Positions 28,768 through 38,826 are shown, numbered from the stretch's first letter. The stretch is 64,000 nucleotides of DNA from Arthrobacter sp. 135MFCol5.1 (GCF_000374865.1 NZ_KB895461.1:1-64000), one strand, 5' to 3'. Program-made: numbers and translations. Notes: generated by a model not told the origin, from the sequence alone.

Positions 28768-29892
28768 CTAGTTGGGCAGGCGGACAGGCATCACCAGGTA
28801 GCGGTAATCATCCTGGTCTTCGCCGTCGGCATCTGCCTGCGCCGTGATCATGGCGGGCTTGGGTGCTGTGGTGAACGAGAACCGGACGAATTTCGTCTCG
28901 ATGACACTGAGGCCCTCAATCAGGTAGTGCGGGTTGAAGGCCACCGTGATGTCCTCGCCGGACAGCTGCGCTTCAAGCTCCTCCGACGCCTGGGCGTCCT
29001 CGCCGGTCCCGGCATCAAGGTTGAGCAGTCCGCTGCTGAATGCCAGGCGGACCGGAGTGTTGCGTTCGGCGACAAGTGAGACGCGGCGGACGGCTTCCAC
29101 CAGCTCTTGGGTTTGCACCGTGGCATGGATCGGTGTGGATTCCGGGAACAGGGACCGGATCTTCGGGTAATCGCCATCCACCAGCAGGGACGTAGTGGTG
29201 CGGCCGCCGCTTTCGAATCCGATCAGCCGGCTGTCATCGTCGGAGAGGGCAAGGTTGATGTCGCCGCTGTTGCCGAGGGTTTTGGCCACTTCGTTGAGGG
29301 TTTTGGCCTTCACCAGCGCGCTCGTGGAGATTCCCGGAGTCACAGGCTTCCACGGCACTTCGCGCATGGCCAGCCTGTACCGGTCGGTGGCAAGGAGGGT
29401 GATCAGGTCATCCTCGATTTCCATCCGCACGCCCGTGAGGATGGGCAAGGTGTCGTCCTTGCTGGCTGCGATGATCACCTGGGAAACAGCTTGCGCGAAA
29501 GCGTCGCCGGGAACGGTGCCGCTGATGGCAGGAAGGGCAGGCAGCGGCGGGTACTCGGCTTCCGGCATGGTGGCCAGGTGGAAGCTGCTTCGACGGCAGG
29601 TGAGTGTGACCTTGTTGCCGTCGGTTTCAACGTCCACCGGGGCCGAAGGGAGGCTGCGGCAGATGTCCGCAAGCAGCCGGCCGGAAACCAGGATGGTTCC
29701 TTCGTCCCTGATATCGGCGGCGATTTCCAGCCGTGCGGATGTTTCGTAGTCAAAGCTCGAGAGGCTGACTGTTCCCGCTTCGGCCTTCAGGAGCAGGCCG
29801 GAAAGGACGGGGACCGGCGGCCGCGGAGACAACGAGCGGGCTGTCCAGGTGACGGCTTCGGCCAGGACGTCCCGATCGACTCTGAACTTCAC
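28768..29892 (-). CDS. dnaN: DNA polymerase III beta subunit (sliding clamp)
   Basis: 374 residues in three repeated clamp domains: MKFRVDRDVLAEAVTWTARSL; FDYETSARLEIAADI; SAPVDVETDGNKVTLTC; ASKDDTLPILTGVRMEIE; LVKAKTLNEVAKTL; and the C-terminal YRYLVMPVRLP, which forms the hydrophobic partner-binding cleft. The start GTG is at 29892. The frame is open 62 codons further upstream, into the dnaA-dnaN spacer, but that part has no clamp similarity. It encircles DNA and tethers the polymerase. Confidence 0.97.
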   Translation of the reverse strand: MKFRVDRDVLAEAVTWTARSLSPRPPVPVLSGLLLKAEAGTVSLSSFDYETSARLEIAADIRDEGTILVSGRLLADICRSLPSAPVDVETDGNKVTLTCRRSSFHLATMPEAEYPPLPALPAISGTVPGDAFAQAVSQVIIAASKDDTLPILTGVRMEIEDDLITLLATDRYRLAMREVPWKPVTPGISTSALVKAKTLNEVAKTLGNSGDINLALSDDDSRLIGFESGGRTTTSLLVDGDYPKIRSLFPESTPIHATVQTQELVEAVRRVSLVAERNTPVRLAFSSGLLNLDAGTGEDAQASEELEAQLSGEDITVAFNPHYLIEGLSVIETKFVRFSFTTAPKPAMITAQADADGEDQDDYRYLVMPVRLPN

Positions 29893-30428
29893 GGAAGGGT
29901 GCCGCCTTTCATTGCTGCTGCCATGTAACCCGGGAACTTCGCAGTGAAACTCCGGAAGATGTTGTGCGCGCCGCGGCCGGTGCATGGTCCGTGCAGACGG
30001 AAACCACACAAAACCCAGGGATGGGAGCGCTGCTGACAGCTTAGCCGGAAGAACCGCGATTAACCCATCCCCAAGCACCCGGCCCGGCCCTTCCAGGGGC
30101 CGGAGGGCCCGCCCGGTGGAGGTGCCGATGGATCTTGTTGTTTGAGGGAATTCAATTTTTTGGGATTCGTAGTGTTAATAACTGCTGTGGAAACTGTGGA
30201 TAACCCGATCCTGGCCCACGTTTCCGGGGTTAAGCCCTGTTCACGGACTGTGCGTTACCTGGGTTTTAAACAGGGTGTGGATGGGGACAACCCAAAGAGC
30301 CATTTTTGATGATCCACAGACGGCTTAAGGGTTTTAAGCCCATTAAGCGCGCTTGTCCCCTTAAGTATCCACAGGCTTATCCACATGCCCCTGTTAATAA
30401 GGTATAGAGTGCGTGGCCCGGTGTGGAT
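29893..30428. other. oriC, dnaA-dnaN spacer
   Basis: 536 gene-free bases. Perfect DnaA boxes are at 30195-30203 (TGTGGATAA) and 30377-30385 (TTATCCACA). One-mismatch boxes are at 30310-30318 and 30365-30373, with a weaker one at 30276-30284. An unusually AT-rich run at about 30133-30185 (TTGTTGTTTGAGGGAATTC then a T-run, ending in GTTAATAACT) is the best candidate DNA-unwinding element. Position between dnaA and dnaN, both pointing away from rpmH, matches origins of Actinobacteria. Box positions are seen; the unwinding site is inferred. Confidence 0.85.
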
Positions 30429-31850
30429 TCAGGAGTCGCGCTGCTGCTGCTTGATCCGGTTGGTCAGTTCCGTCACCTGGTTGTAAATCACACGGCGTTC
30501 GGCCATCAGCTCACGGATCTTGCGGTCGGCATGGATCACTGTGGTGTGGTCGCGGCCGCCGAGTTCCTGGCCGATCTTGGGGAGCGACATGTCCGTCAGT
30601 TCCCGGCAGAGGTACATGGCGATCTGGCGGGCGGTGACAAGGGTCCGGGTGCGGGACTTGCTGCAGAGCTCTTCCATGCTGAGCTTGAAGTAGTCAGCGG
30701 TCTGCTGGAGGATCTGCGCTGACGTGATTTCCTGCGCACCGTCGTCAGTGATCAGGTCCTTGAGGACCATTTCCGCAAGCGCAACATCCACCGGCTGCCG
30801 GTTGAGGCTGGCGAAGGCGGTGACGCGGATCAGGGCGCCCTCAAGCTCGCGGATGTTGCTGGAAATCTTCGACGCGATGTACTCCAGGGCGTCATCAGGT
30901 GCCGACAGTCCCTCGCTGAGCGCCTTTTTCCGCAAAATTGCGATGCGCGTTTCGAGTTCCGGCGGCTGGATGTCTGTCAGCAGTCCCCATTCGAACCGCG
31001 ACTTCATCCGGTCTTCGAACCCGGCGAGCAGCTTGGGCGGCTGGTCCGAGGTGATGACCACCTGTTTGTTGTTGTTGTGCAGCGAATTGAACGTGTGGAA
31101 GAACTCCTCCAGCGTGCGGTCCTTGCCGGCCAGGAACTGGATGTCATCGATCAGCAGGACGTCCACGTTGCGGTACGTGGTTTTGAAGCTGGCGCCTTCG
31201 TCGTCCCGGATGGAGTTGATGAAGTCGTTGGTGAATTCTTCGGAGTTGACGTACCGGACCCGGATCCCGCTGTAGAGCCGGCGGGCGTAGTGCCCGATGG
31301 CGTGCAGGAGGTGCGTTTTGCCGAGGCCGGAGTCGCCGTAGATGAACAGCGGGTTGTAGGCCTTGGCGGGTGCCTCGGCAACGGCGACGGCGGCTGCGTG
31401 GGCAAATCGGTTGGAGGAACCAATGACGAACGTGTCGAAGACGTACTTGGGGTTCAGCCGGCCGAATTCATGCGACGTGCTGGGCAGCATGGGCTGCGGC
31501 TTTTGTTCGATCAGCTGGTCCGGTGCGAACGCAGGCTCGACGACGGGTTCGGGCTCTTCGTGGATGGGCACCAGATCGGTGTCGACGTCGATGGCGCAGC
31601 GAATGTCCTCGGAGAAGACATTGTGCAGAGCATCGTCCAGGGCGTCCTTGACCTGGGTCTGGAGCACTTCGCGGGTGAGCTCGTTGGGGACGGCCACCAG
31701 GAGGGTGGAGCCGATCAGGCCTTGGGCCTGGGCGAGGATGACGAAACCCCGCTGGCGCGGTGAAACACGGTGGTCCTGTTCCAGCAGGCTGACAACCCGG
31801 CGCCAGGAACTTCCGACAGTATTGGCGTGGTTGGCTTCGTCTACTGTCAT
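30429..31850 (-). CDS. dnaA: Chromosomal replication initiator DnaA
   Basis: 473 residues. Domain I at ~1-85 (protein contacts), a short domain II linker, then the AAA+ domain III with Walker [12 protein letters not shown], Walker [15 protein letters not shown], sensor 1 [10 protein letters not shown] and the arginine-finger region. Domain IV has the DnaA signature [19 protein letters not shown] that reads DnaA boxes. The start ATG (MTVDEANH) is preceded by an in-frame TTG directly upstream; ATG is preferred. Both flanks hold DnaA boxes, which suggests autoregulation. Confidence 0.98.
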   Translation of the reverse strand: MTVDEANHANTVGSSWRRVVSLLEQDHRVSPRQRGFVILAQAQGLIGSTLLVAVPNELTREVLQTQVKDALDDALHNVFSEDIRCAIDVDTDLVPIHEEPEPVVEPAFAPDQLIEQKPQPMLPSTSHEFGRLNPKYVFDTFVIGSSNRFAHAAAVAVAEAPAKAYNPLFIYGDSGLGKTHLLHAIGHYARRLYSGIRVRYVNSEEFTNDFINSIRDDEGASFKTTYRNVDVLLIDDIQFLAGKDRTLEEFFHTFNSLHNNNKQVVITSDQPPKLLAGFEDRMKSRFEWGLLTDIQPPELETRIAILRKKALSEGLSAPDDALEYIASKISSNIRELEGALIRVTAFASLNRQPVDVALAEMVLKDLITDDGAQEITSAQILQQTADYFKLSMEELCSKSRTRTLVTARQIAMYLCRELTDMSLPKIGQELGGRDHTTVIHADRKIRELMAERRVIYNQVTELTNRIKQQQRDS

Positions 31851-32316
31851 CAATCGGTTCCCTCAAAACTTGCTATGCCTGCATTGCCTGCAGCCCAAGT
31901 CCGGAACCAGGCTGCTGGCCCAACTTAATCCACAGGGTTATGCACAGTCCGTGGATAATCGGCTACTGGGACACTCTAGGGGATCAAAAGCCTAGAAGAT
32001 AGCTGGCTATCCGGCTGTGGATAATTACACGGTTGTGGTTCCTTGGAGGCCCCTGTGAGCCACTTCATCCACAGCCTGTTGGGATACTTAGGCACAGCTG
32101 GGGATAGCACCGCAGGGCCCTCGCGGTTTGACTCGGGGCCTCGAATTGCCCTAACGTTGTGAAGTCCTTTGTGTCCGCTTTTTGGCCCCATCTGAACTTC
32201 CAGGCGCAGTGCGCTTGGACAGCCGGGGGAAGCGTGCATATACAAAACTTAGCGTCGGCCAGTTCTTCCCCATATTGATCGGGTGGGCGCACCTTTGATC
32301 CACTGGAGTAACTAAC
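31851..32316. promoter_or_regulatory. oriC-side dnaA-rpmH spacer with DnaA boxes
   Basis: 466 bases between the divergent dnaA and rpmH genes. A perfect box TGTGGATAA is at 32016-32024. One-mismatch boxes are at 31926-31934 (TAATCCACA), 31938-31946 (TTATGCACA), 31950-31958 (CGTGGATAA) and 32065-32073 (TCATCCACA). Three of these are packed at 12-bp spacing just upstream of dnaA, a good site for autoregulation. A likely rpmH promoter is on the right side. Confidence 0.8.
32215..32244 (+). promoter_or_regulatory. Candidate rpmH promoter
   Basis: TTGGAC at 32215-32220 and TATACA at 32239-32244, separated by 18 bases, about 70 bases before the rpmH start. It is the best housekeeping-type promoter I can see in the spacer. 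Confidence 0.45.
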
Positions 32317-32454
32317 GTGAGCAAGCGGACTTTTCAGCCGAATAACCGCCGTCGAGCCAAGAAGCACGGCTTCCGCCTTCGTATGCGTACCCGTGCCGGC
32401 CGCGCCATCCTGGCAGCCCGTCGTGGCAAGGGCCGCACCGAGCTTTCGGCCTAA
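32317..32454 (+). CDS. rpmH: 50S ribosomal protein L34
   Basis: 45 residues from [21 protein letters not shown], ending [18 protein letters not shown]. The highly basic sequence and length are exactly those of L34. An ACTGGAG ribosome site lies 10 bases before the start. First gene of the rpmH-rnpA-yidD-yidC-jag-rsmG unit, divergent from dnaA. Confidence 0.98.
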   Translation: MSKRTFQPNNRRRAKKHGFRLRMRTRAGRAILAARRGKGRTELSA

Positions 32455-32494
32455 ATAACTGACTTGTCGGTAGACATCCCTTTGCGAGTTTAAG

Positions 32495-32905
32495 GTGCTG
32501 GCCGCCCGCAACCGCCTGAGGACTGCAACCGATTTTTCAATAACCGTACGTTCCGGTGTCCGCAATGGACGCCGGAACGTAGTGTTATATGCGGCAGCCA
32601 TCGCTGCCGACGAACCCAGCCGGATCGGGTTCATTGTTTCCAAGAGTGTAGGGAACGCCGTGGTCAGGAACCTCGTTAAGAGGAGACTGAGGGAAGCGGC
32701 TGCCGCCTCACTGAGTGAACACGCAACTGGACTCGCCATCGTGGTGCGGGCACTGCCCGCCTCCGCGTCTGCCAGTTGGGATCAACTGCTGGCGGATTAC
32801 AACGCAGCACTGGAAACAACGCAGAACCGGCTGGCCGGACGGCCACCACGGCCTGCCGCCAAAGGTTCGGCCGGTACAACACGGGAGGGGACAACGCGTG
32901 CCTAG
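32495..32905 (+). CDS. rnpA: Ribonuclease P protein component
   Basis: 136 residues from GTG. The RNase P protein fold: MLAARNRLRTATDFSITVRSG, RIGFIVSKSVGNAVVRN and the RNR-type motif NLVKRRLREAAA that contacts the catalytic RNA. It helps mature tRNA 5' ends. The C-terminal ~25 residues are a lineage-specific tail. It overlaps yidD by eight bases. The ribosome site is poor, so translation may depend on coupling to rpmH. Confidence 0.96.
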   Translation: MLAARNRLRTATDFSITVRSGVRNGRRNVVLYAAAIAADEPSRIGFIVSKSVGNAVVRNLVKRRLREAAAASLSEHATGLAIVVRALPASASASWDQLLADYNAALETTQNRLAGRPPRPAAKGSAGTTREGTTRA

Positions 32906-33290
32906 CACCACTGCCGCCGTCGCCCGCATCCGGAACGTGACCGCCGCCGTCGCAAAGTTCCTCTGGAACCTGCCCCGGAACATCCTCATTCTCTTGCTGA
33001 TGGCCTACCGCAAGGTGGTTTCTCCCTTGTACGGCCCCGTCTGCCGATTCTTCCCTTCATGCTCGGCCTATGCCCTTGAAGCGGTCACCGTACACGGCGC
33101 TGTGAAGGGAAGCTGGCTCGCAGTCAGGCGCCTTGGCCACTGCCACCCATGGAATGCCGGCGGAGTGGACCACGTCCCCGCCGGCGGCCGGGAATGGCCT
33201 GCGGGCCGAACCCCCACAATTGTTGTGCTGAACAATCCGGACCGGTACCTGGTTGCTCGGACTGATGAAGAAGGCCGCAGTGCGGCCTGA
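32898..33290 (+). CDS. yidD: YidD membrane protein insertion efficiency factor
   Basis: 130 residues from GTG, which follows GGGAGGGGACAAC. The YidD core spans ~26-95: RNILILLLMAYRKVVSPL, FFPSCSAYALEAVTVHGAVKG, RRLGHCHPWNAGGVD, with three conserved cysteines. It is a peripheral membrane partner in YidC-dependent insertion. A lineage-specific ~35-residue tail follows. It sits between rnpA and yidC. Confidence 0.95.
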   Translation: MPSTTAAVARIRNVTAAVAKFLWNLPRNILILLLMAYRKVVSPLYGPVCRFFPSCSAYALEAVTVHGAVKGSWLAVRRLGHCHPWNAGGVDHVPAGGREWPAGRTPTIVVLNNPDRYLVARTDEEGRSAA

Positions 33291-33305
33291 CGAATAGGGA
33301 TAAGT

Positions 33306-34271
33306 ATGGACTTCTTTGGAACAATCATGGCCCCGTTCAAGTGGCTGGTTTCCATCATCATGATTGGATTCCACGATGGCTTGAGCGCCATTGGCATGCC
33401 CGCCGCAAACGGCTGGACCTGGACTCTGTCCATCATCGGACTGGTGCTGGTGATCCGTGCCGCCCTGATCCCCGTATTCGTCAAGCAGATCAAGGCGCAG
33501 CGCGGCATGCAGCTGCTGCAGCCCGACCTGAAGAAGCTGCAAGACAAGTACAAGGGCAAGACGGACCAGCTGTCCCGCCAGGCCATGGCCCAGGAACAGA
33601 TGGCCATGTACAAGAAGCACGGCACCAACCCGTTCTCCGCCTGCCTTCCCATGCTGATCCAGATGCCCTTCTTCTTCGCACTGTTCCAGGTGCTTTCGGG
33701 CATTTCCCAGGCGAAAGACCAGGGAGCCGGCATTGGTGCGATGAGCCACGAACAGGTAGTGGAGTTCGATGCCTCCAGCATCTTCGGTGCGCCGCTGTCC
33801 GCCGCCCTGCTGCACGGTGGTGCCGGGAACACAGCCGTGGTGGTGCTCTCGATCGTGATGATCCTGGCCATGACGGCGTCCCAGTTCATCACCCAGAAGC
33901 AGATTATGGCCAAGAACATGTCTGAAGAAGCCATGGCCAGCCCATTCATGCGGCAGCAGAAAATGATGCTTTACATCCTGCCGGTAGTCTTCGGCGTGGG
34001 TGGCATCAACTTCCCCATCGGCGTTCTGATCTACTGGACCACCACCAACCTCTGGACCATGGGACAGCAGTTCTTCGTGATCCGCCGCATGCCGACGCCG
34101 GGATCCCCCGCTGCCAAGGCCCTCGCCGAACGCCGCGCAGCCAAGGGCCTGCCGGCCCTTTCCGTCCTCACCGGCAAGCGGGATGAAGCAGCCGACGCCG
34201 CCGCGGCTGCCGCCGTGGAAGCCAAGGGACAGCGCGTCCAGCCCCAGCGTAAGAACAGGAAGAAGAAGTAA
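33306..34271 (+). CDS. yidC: YidC/Oxa1 membrane protein insertase
   Basis: 321 residues. A first helix at the N-terminus (FKWLVSIIMIGFHDGLSAI), then helix TLSIIGLVLVIRAALIPVFV, whose Arg lies in the insertase groove, and the cytoplasmic hairpin with QAMAQEQMAMYKKHGTNPFSACLPMLIQMPFFFALF. Further helices follow near ~180 and ~225-255 (VGGINFPIGVLIYWTTTNLW). The basic tail ends KNRKKK. It inserts small membrane proteins alone or with SecYEG. Confidence 0.97.
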   Translation: MDFFGTIMAPFKWLVSIIMIGFHDGLSAIGMPAANGWTWTLSIIGLVLVIRAALIPVFVKQIKAQRGMQLLQPDLKKLQDKYKGKTDQLSRQAMAQEQMAMYKKHGTNPFSACLPMLIQMPFFFALFQVLSGISQAKDQGAGIGAMSHEQVVEFDASSIFGAPLSAALLHGGAGNTAVVVLSIVMILAMTASQFITQKQIMAKNMSEEAMASPFMRQQKMMLYILPVVFGVGGINFPIGVLIYWTTTNLWTMGQQFFVIRRMPTPGSPAAKALAERRAAKGLPALSVLTGKRDEAADAAAAAAVEAKGQRVQPQRKNRKKK

Positions 34272-34816
34272 TGTCAGCCGAGAGCACCGAGCACGTCCTT
34301 TCCGAAGAGATTGCAGACCAGGACGAGTCCCCCACTAAGGCCTCTGCGGCCAGCCGCCTCGAGGAAGAGGGCGACGTCGCCGCAGACTACCTGGAGGAAC
34401 TGCTGGACATCGCCGACATCGACGGCGACATCGACATCGAGGTCCGCAACGGCCGCACCTACATCTCCATCGTCGCGGAGGAAGAAACCGAGGGCCTCGA
34501 AGGCCTGGTAGGGGAAGACGGCGAGGTGCTTGAGGCTCTCCAGGAGCTCACCCGGCTGGCCGTACTCTCCGCTACGGAGAACCGTTCACGGCTTGTGCTG
34601 GACATCAATGGCTACCGCCAGGAACGTACCGGCCACCTGCAGAAGATCGCCGAAGATGCTGCAGCATCCGTCAAGGAGACCGGTAAGCCGGTTGCCCTTG
34701 AGCCGATGAGTGCCTACGAGCGCAAGATCGTGCACGACGCCGTGGCTGACCTCGGATTGGTCAGTGAGTCCGAGGGTGAAGGCTCCGGACGCCACATTGT
34801 GGTTTCCGCAGACTAG
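34271..34816 (+). CDS. Jag/KhpB-type RNA-binding protein (KH + R3H)
   Basis: 181 residues; the ATG shares its first base with the yidC stop. The acidic N-terminus is followed by a KH-II-like domain at ~40-110 (DIDIEVRNGRTYISIVAEE, GEDGEVLEALQELTRLAV) and an R3H domain at ~120-180 (LEPMSAYERKIVHDAVAD, then GEGSGRHIVV). Jag/KhpB binds many RNAs and affects cell shape and division in Firmicutes; it follows yidC in most Gram-positive bacteria. Confidence 0.94.
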   Translation: MSAESTEHVLSEEIADQDESPTKASAASRLEEEGDVAADYLEELLDIADIDGDIDIEVRNGRTYISIVAEEETEGLEGLVGEDGEVLEALQELTRLAVLSATENRSRLVLDINGYRQERTGHLQKIAEDAAASVKETGKPVALEPMSAYERKIVHDAVADLGLVSESEGEGSGRHIVVSAD

Positions 34817-34836
34817 AGAGTGCCAGCACGATAACC

Positions 34837-35487
34837 ATGGTTGATATCACGGCAGCAGAGCTTAGGGCTGCTGAGAAGATTTTCGGCGACCGCCTGGACC
34901 TGGCCAAACGCTATGTTGAGCACCTGGCCACCTCCGGGACCGAACGCGGGCTGATTGGGCCCCGCGAGGTTCCCCGGTTGTGGAGCCGCCACGTGCTCAA
35001 TTGCGCGGTCATCGAAAGTGAGATCCCCCAGGGAAGCCACGTTGCCGACGTCGGAAGCGGCGCAGGCCTGCCTGGCCTTTGCCTCGCCATTGCCCGCCCA
35101 GACCTCGAATTGACGCTCATCGAACCCCTCGAACGAAGGGTTATTTGGCTCCAGGAAGTGGTGGACGACCTCGGCCTGGACAACGTCACCGTCATGCGTA
35201 CCAGGGCCGAACTGGCCGTGGGGCAGGTGGACGCCGACGTGGTCACGGCCCGTGCCGTGTCAGCCCTGACGAACCTCGCAGGCCTGACCATCCCGCTCCT
35301 CGCCGGACACGGTGAGGTGGTGGCCATCAAAGGCCGCAGTGCCGGGGAAGAGATCGAAAAGGCCGCGAAGGTCATCCGCAAGCTTGGCGGTGTGCAGACA
35401 TCGGTGGTCACCGTCGGTGACAACATCCTTGAAGAGCCCACCACCGTGGTGCGCATCGTAGTGAACAAGTCCCAAAAGAAGTCCTAA
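34837..35487 (+). CDS. rsmG: RsmG (GidB): 16S rRNA m7G527 methyltransferase
   Basis: 216 residues. The SAM-binding motif VADVGSGAGLPGLCLAIARP is preceded by RLWSRHVLNCAVI and followed by LIEPLERRVIWLQEV. It methylates N7 of G527 of 16S rRNA (loss gives low-level streptomycin resistance in other bacteria). A short C-terminal sheet with LGGVQTSVV closes the domain. It ends the yidC cluster; 89 bases separate it from parA. Confidence 0.96.
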   Translation: MVDITAAELRAAEKIFGDRLDLAKRYVEHLATSGTERGLIGPREVPRLWSRHVLNCAVIESEIPQGSHVADVGSGAGLPGLCLAIARPDLELTLIEPLERRVIWLQEVVDDLGLDNVTVMRTRAELAVGQVDADVVTARAVSALTNLAGLTIPLLAGHGEVVAIKGRSAGEEIEKAAKVIRKLGGVQTSVVTVGDNILEEPTTVVRIVVNKSQKKS

Positions 35488-35576
35488 AGTGGGCCCACTG
35501 ACGGTGGTCAGACGGGTGGAGCAGTTAGGCTAGACAACGGCAGCAAAATTGGCTGAACGAGAGTGAGTGTGCCCCA

Positions 35577-36656
35577 GTGACGAGTAGTGAAGCCTCCGCA
35601 CAACGGATCCCGCCGTTTGTGTCTCTGGGGTCGGCACGTTCCGTCGCTGGGTCCGGGTTGGCCGGTTTGGGAATGGCCCCGGCCCGGGGCGGAAACCATC
35701 CACGGCCGGCCACCGGTGCCGTTGGAAGTGGAGTTTCACGTGAAACAACCTCTTCCGGTAGGTCGAACGTCATCGATGCCATTGACGATTCGAGTCCTAT
35801 CGCCCGTGAGCTCGCACACGAGACCAAACGCCGGGAACGCCTGATGGGTCGCCAGCTCCCGCGTCCGGAGCAGACCCGGATCTTCACCGTCTCCAACCAG
35901 AAGGGCGGCGTGGGCAAGACCACGACGACCGTAAACATTGCCGCAGCCCTTGCGGCCGCCGGACTCAACGTCCTGGTCATCGATATCGACCCCCAGGGAA
36001 ACGCCTCCACCGCCCTCGGCATTGAACACCACGCCGATGTGGACAGCATCTACGACGTCCTGATCAACGACATCCCGCTGGCGGATGTTGTGGCTCCGTG
36101 CCCGGACATCGGGAAGCTGATCTGCGCCCCGGCCACCATCCATCTGGCCGGTGCCGAGATCGAGCTCGTCTCCCTGGTCGCCCGGGAACAACGGCTGCGG
36201 CGCGCTATCGACGTGTACGCCAAAACCCGCGAAAAGAACGGCGAAGAGCGCCTCGACTACGTCTTTATCGATTGCCCGCCCAGCCTCGGCCTCCTGACAG
36301 TCAACGCCTTCTGCGCCGCCAGTGAAGTGCTGATTCCTATCCAATGCGAGTACTACGCCCTGGAAGGCCTCAGCCAGCTCCTCAAGAACATCGAGATGAT
36401 CCAGAAGCATCTCAACGCGGACCTCGTTGTTTCAACGATCCTGCTCACCATGTACGACGGCCGGACCAACCTCGCTGCCCAGGTTGCTGCTGAAGTGCGC
36501 CAGCACTTCCCTGAACAGGTGCTTTCCGCCGTCGTTCCCCGCTCGGTGCGGATCTCTGAAGCGCCCAGCTACCAGCAGACGGTCATGACCTACGACCCGT
36601 CCTCGAGTGGTGCCCTGTCCTATCTGGAAGCCGCCGCTGAAATAGCGGAACGCTAG
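35577..36656 (+). CDS. parA: ParA (Soj) chromosome-partitioning ATPase
   Basis: 359 residues. The deviant Walker A QKGGVGKTTTTVN is followed by VIDIDPQGNASTAL and DYVFIDCPPSLGLLT; C-terminal PRSVRISEAPSYQQTV is family-specific. An N-terminal extension of ~100 residues precedes the ATPase core and is low in conservation (Gly/Ala-rich, then RELAHETKRRERLMG); long extensions are known in Actinobacteria. A perfect parS lies within this extension (35733-35746). It starts at GTG and works with ParB, encoded 66 bases downstream, to move the origin. Confidence 0.96.
   Translation: MTSSEASAQRIPPFVSLGSARSVAGSGLAGLGMAPARGGNHPRPATGAVGSGVSRETTSSGRSNVIDAIDDSSPIARELAHETKRRERLMGRQLPRPEQTRIFTVSNQKGGVGKTTTTVNIAAALAAAGLNVLVIDIDPQGNASTALGIEHHADVDSIYDVLINDIPLADVVAPCPDIGKLICAPATIHLAGAEIELVSLVAREQRLRRAIDVYAKTREKNGEERLDYVFIDCPPSLGLLTVNAFCAASEVLIPIQCEYYALEGLSQLLKNIEMIQKHLNADLVVSTILLTMYDGRTNLAAQVAAEVRQHFPEQVLSAVVPRSVRISEAPSYQQTVMTYDPSSSGALSYLEAAAEIAER
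35733..35746. promoter_or_regulatory. parS site 1, inside parA
   Basis: GTTTCACGTGAAAC, a perfect palindrome. It lies in the parA N-terminal extension and reads as Val-Ser-Arg-Glu-Thr in frame, so it must have been kept for both protein and ParB binding. Confidence 0.95.
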
Positions 36657-36722
36657 AATCTTCAATACCGCAACGCATGGAGGCCCGGGTCATCCTGGCT
36701 TCACCACTGGAGGGATTTACCC

Positions 36723-38003
36723 ATGAGCGAGAAGCGACGGGGCTTAGGCCGCGGTCTTGGCGCGCTGATTCCAAGTTCCGCCGCAGCCAATGGTTCTGCC
36801 AACGGTGCAGCGCAATCGCGGCCAGTGGACTTGTTCTTTCCGGAAGGCCGGAAGAAGACCGAACCCGTAGAGCAGCCTGCACCGCCGGCTGCAGCCAAGG
36901 CACAGGAAAAAGAAGGCCAAGCTCCCGCGGCCCGGATTTCTGCAGCGAAGACTACCCCCGCAAAATCGACGGCCACCGACAAGCCCTCCAAAACGGCCGC
37001 GGCCGCCAACGGGGCAGCCGACACGAAGGCCCCTGCCAAGAAGGCGCCGGGCCTGCGCTCCAAGGCTGCGGATGGGCCCGCCCCCTCAACGCCACCGGCG
37101 AAGGCACCCCAACCGGCTGAAGCCGGCGCAGCGGACAAGGTGGAAGCATCAGCGGCCCCGGAATCCGGCGTTGAGTTGGTTGAGGTACCAGGGGCACGGT
37201 TCGCGGAATTGCCGGTAGGCGACATCCACCCCAACCGTAAGCAGCCCCGAAATGTCTTTGATGAAGACGACATGGCCGAGCTGGTGCACTCCGTTCGTGA
37301 AATCGGAGTCCTGCAGCCAATTGTCGTTCGTACATCAACTGAATCTGGTAGTGAACCCTATGAACTGGTCATGGGTGAGCGCCGTTGGCGGGCGGTCCAG
37401 GCGGCAGGGCTGGAGACCATTCCTGCCATCATCCGTGACACCACCGATGACGACCTGCTGCGCGATGCCCTCTTGGAGAACCTGCACCGCAGCCAGCTGA
37501 ATCCCCTGGAAGAGGCGGCGGCGTACCAGCAGCTTCTCGAGGACTTCGGTACCACCCACGAGCAGCTCGCTGACCGGATCGGCCGCTCGCGTCCCCAGGT
37601 GTCGAACACGCTTCGCCTGCTGAAGTTGCCGCCGCTCGTGCAGCGCCGCGTAGCCGCGGGCGTCCTGTCGGCCGGCCACGCCCGTGCTCTTCTCTCGCTG
37701 CCGGATGCAGCGGCCATGGAACGGCTCGCCCAGAAGATCGTGGCCGAGGGCATGTCCGTGCGCGCCACTGAAGAAGCAGTCACGCTCTACCAGGACCCGG
37801 CTAAACCGGCCAAAAACAACATTCCCCGCCCCGGGGCGCGGCATGAACGGCTCGACTACTTGGCGTCATCGCTTTCGGACCGGCTGGACACCAACGTGAA
37901 GATTTCCCTTGGCGTCCGAAAAGGTAAAGTCAGCATCGAGTTCGCCAGCGTAGAGGACCTCAACCGAATCATGGATGTGCTGGCGCCGGGAGCGACCAAC
38001 TAG
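36723..38003 (+). CDS. parB: ParB centromere-binding CTPase
   Basis: 426 residues from ATG 4 bases after [27 protein letters not shown] is the ParA-stimulating start. A ~130-residue Ala/Lys/Pro-rich linker follows, unusually long, then the N-domain from ~160 ([15 protein letters not shown]) with the CTP-binding GERRWRA and ENLHRSQLN motifs. The helix-turn-helix [24 protein letters not shown] reads parS. The C-terminal dimerisation domain ends [13 protein letters not shown]. It spreads from parS as a clamp and recruits SMC. Confidence 0.97.
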   Translation: MSEKRRGLGRGLGALIPSSAAANGSANGAAQSRPVDLFFPEGRKKTEPVEQPAPPAAAKAQEKEGQAPAARISAAKTTPAKSTATDKPSKTAAAANGAADTKAPAKKAPGLRSKAADGPAPSTPPAKAPQPAEAGAADKVEASAAPESGVELVEVPGARFAELPVGDIHPNRKQPRNVFDEDDMAELVHSVREIGVLQPIVVRTSTESGSEPYELVMGERRWRAVQAAGLETIPAIIRDTTDDDLLRDALLENLHRSQLNPLEEAAAYQQLLEDFGTTHEQLADRIGRSRPQVSNTLRLLKLPPLVQRRVAAGVLSAGHARALLSLPDAAAMERLAQKIVAEGMSVRATEEAVTLYQDPAKPAKNNIPRPGARHERLDYLASSLSDRLDTNVKISLGVRKGKVSIEFASVEDLNRIMDVLAPGATN

Positions 38004-38029
38004 CGCTCACCGTTACTGGAGCCTAGGGA

Positions 38030-38058
38030 GGCCCGATTCACTGCGAATCGGGCCTGTT
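38030..38058 (+). terminator. Rho-independent terminator of parAB
   Basis: A perfect 10-bp stem GGCCCGATTC / GAATCGGGCC (38030-38039 with 38045-38054) and a 5-base loop, then TGTTTG. It is 26 bases after the parB stop. Confidence 0.85.
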
Positions 38059-38574
38059 TGCGTTCCTGGGACGGTCGGCAAGACGGCCCCCGGATGCGAG
38101 GTCGCCGGGGCTGGCGAGAACTGACTCGGTTTAGGACCCGTCATGGCCCGAATTCGTCTGCCTGCTTACTGGGTCCCCGCTATGGAGCATTGCCGCATCC
38201 GACCGTCGGATGTGGCGGCAAGGATGTACTTTGCCTGCTTCGCCGGCATATTAGTCTGGGTTTGCCCACGTTCCGCTGGGCGTAGGACGTACAGCCGGCG
38301 TTCTCTGGGCTGGTCGGGGGTGGTGCGGGTAGTTTGTGGCAAACCGTCGGATCGGGGCTTTGCGGTGCCCGTGAGGGCCCATAGGGCGAATACCAGGCCC
38401 AGGATCAGGGCTATTGGAAGGCACCCGGCTCTTCAGCGGCTCTCCTGGTGCAGCTGAACCGCTGCTTCCGGATGTTCGGTCGAGACCCTTCTGACGTCGG
38501 CGCACAGAGATGTGTGGATGGAAGACGATTTTTAGAGGTGTCGGAGCCGCACTAGCAGTGCACTTCCGTCCGTT

Positions 38575-38588
38575 GTTTCACGTGAAAC
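38575..38588. promoter_or_regulatory. parS site 2
   Basis: Perfect palindrome GTTTCACGTGAAAC, 572 bases after parB and first of the seven in the gene-poor region. Confidence 0.95.
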
Positions 38589-38826
38589 GCGAGCAATGTG
38601 CTGCGCTCCTTGATGTGCCGGCCAATTGCATCTACCTTGTGGTTATATCCGCGGCCGGTTCACTCTTCTCAAGGGTGTGCGGAATGGGCCTGAGTGCCAT
38701 AGTTCGCGGGCGAATGTGCTTCTGTCATCGGCAGGCCTAAATGCCATGGTCCTGCCGCAGAAAGTCATCATGTTTTACGGAGACTATTCGATTGGGCTAC
38801 CTGGTGATGGATTCCCGTCAATATCG

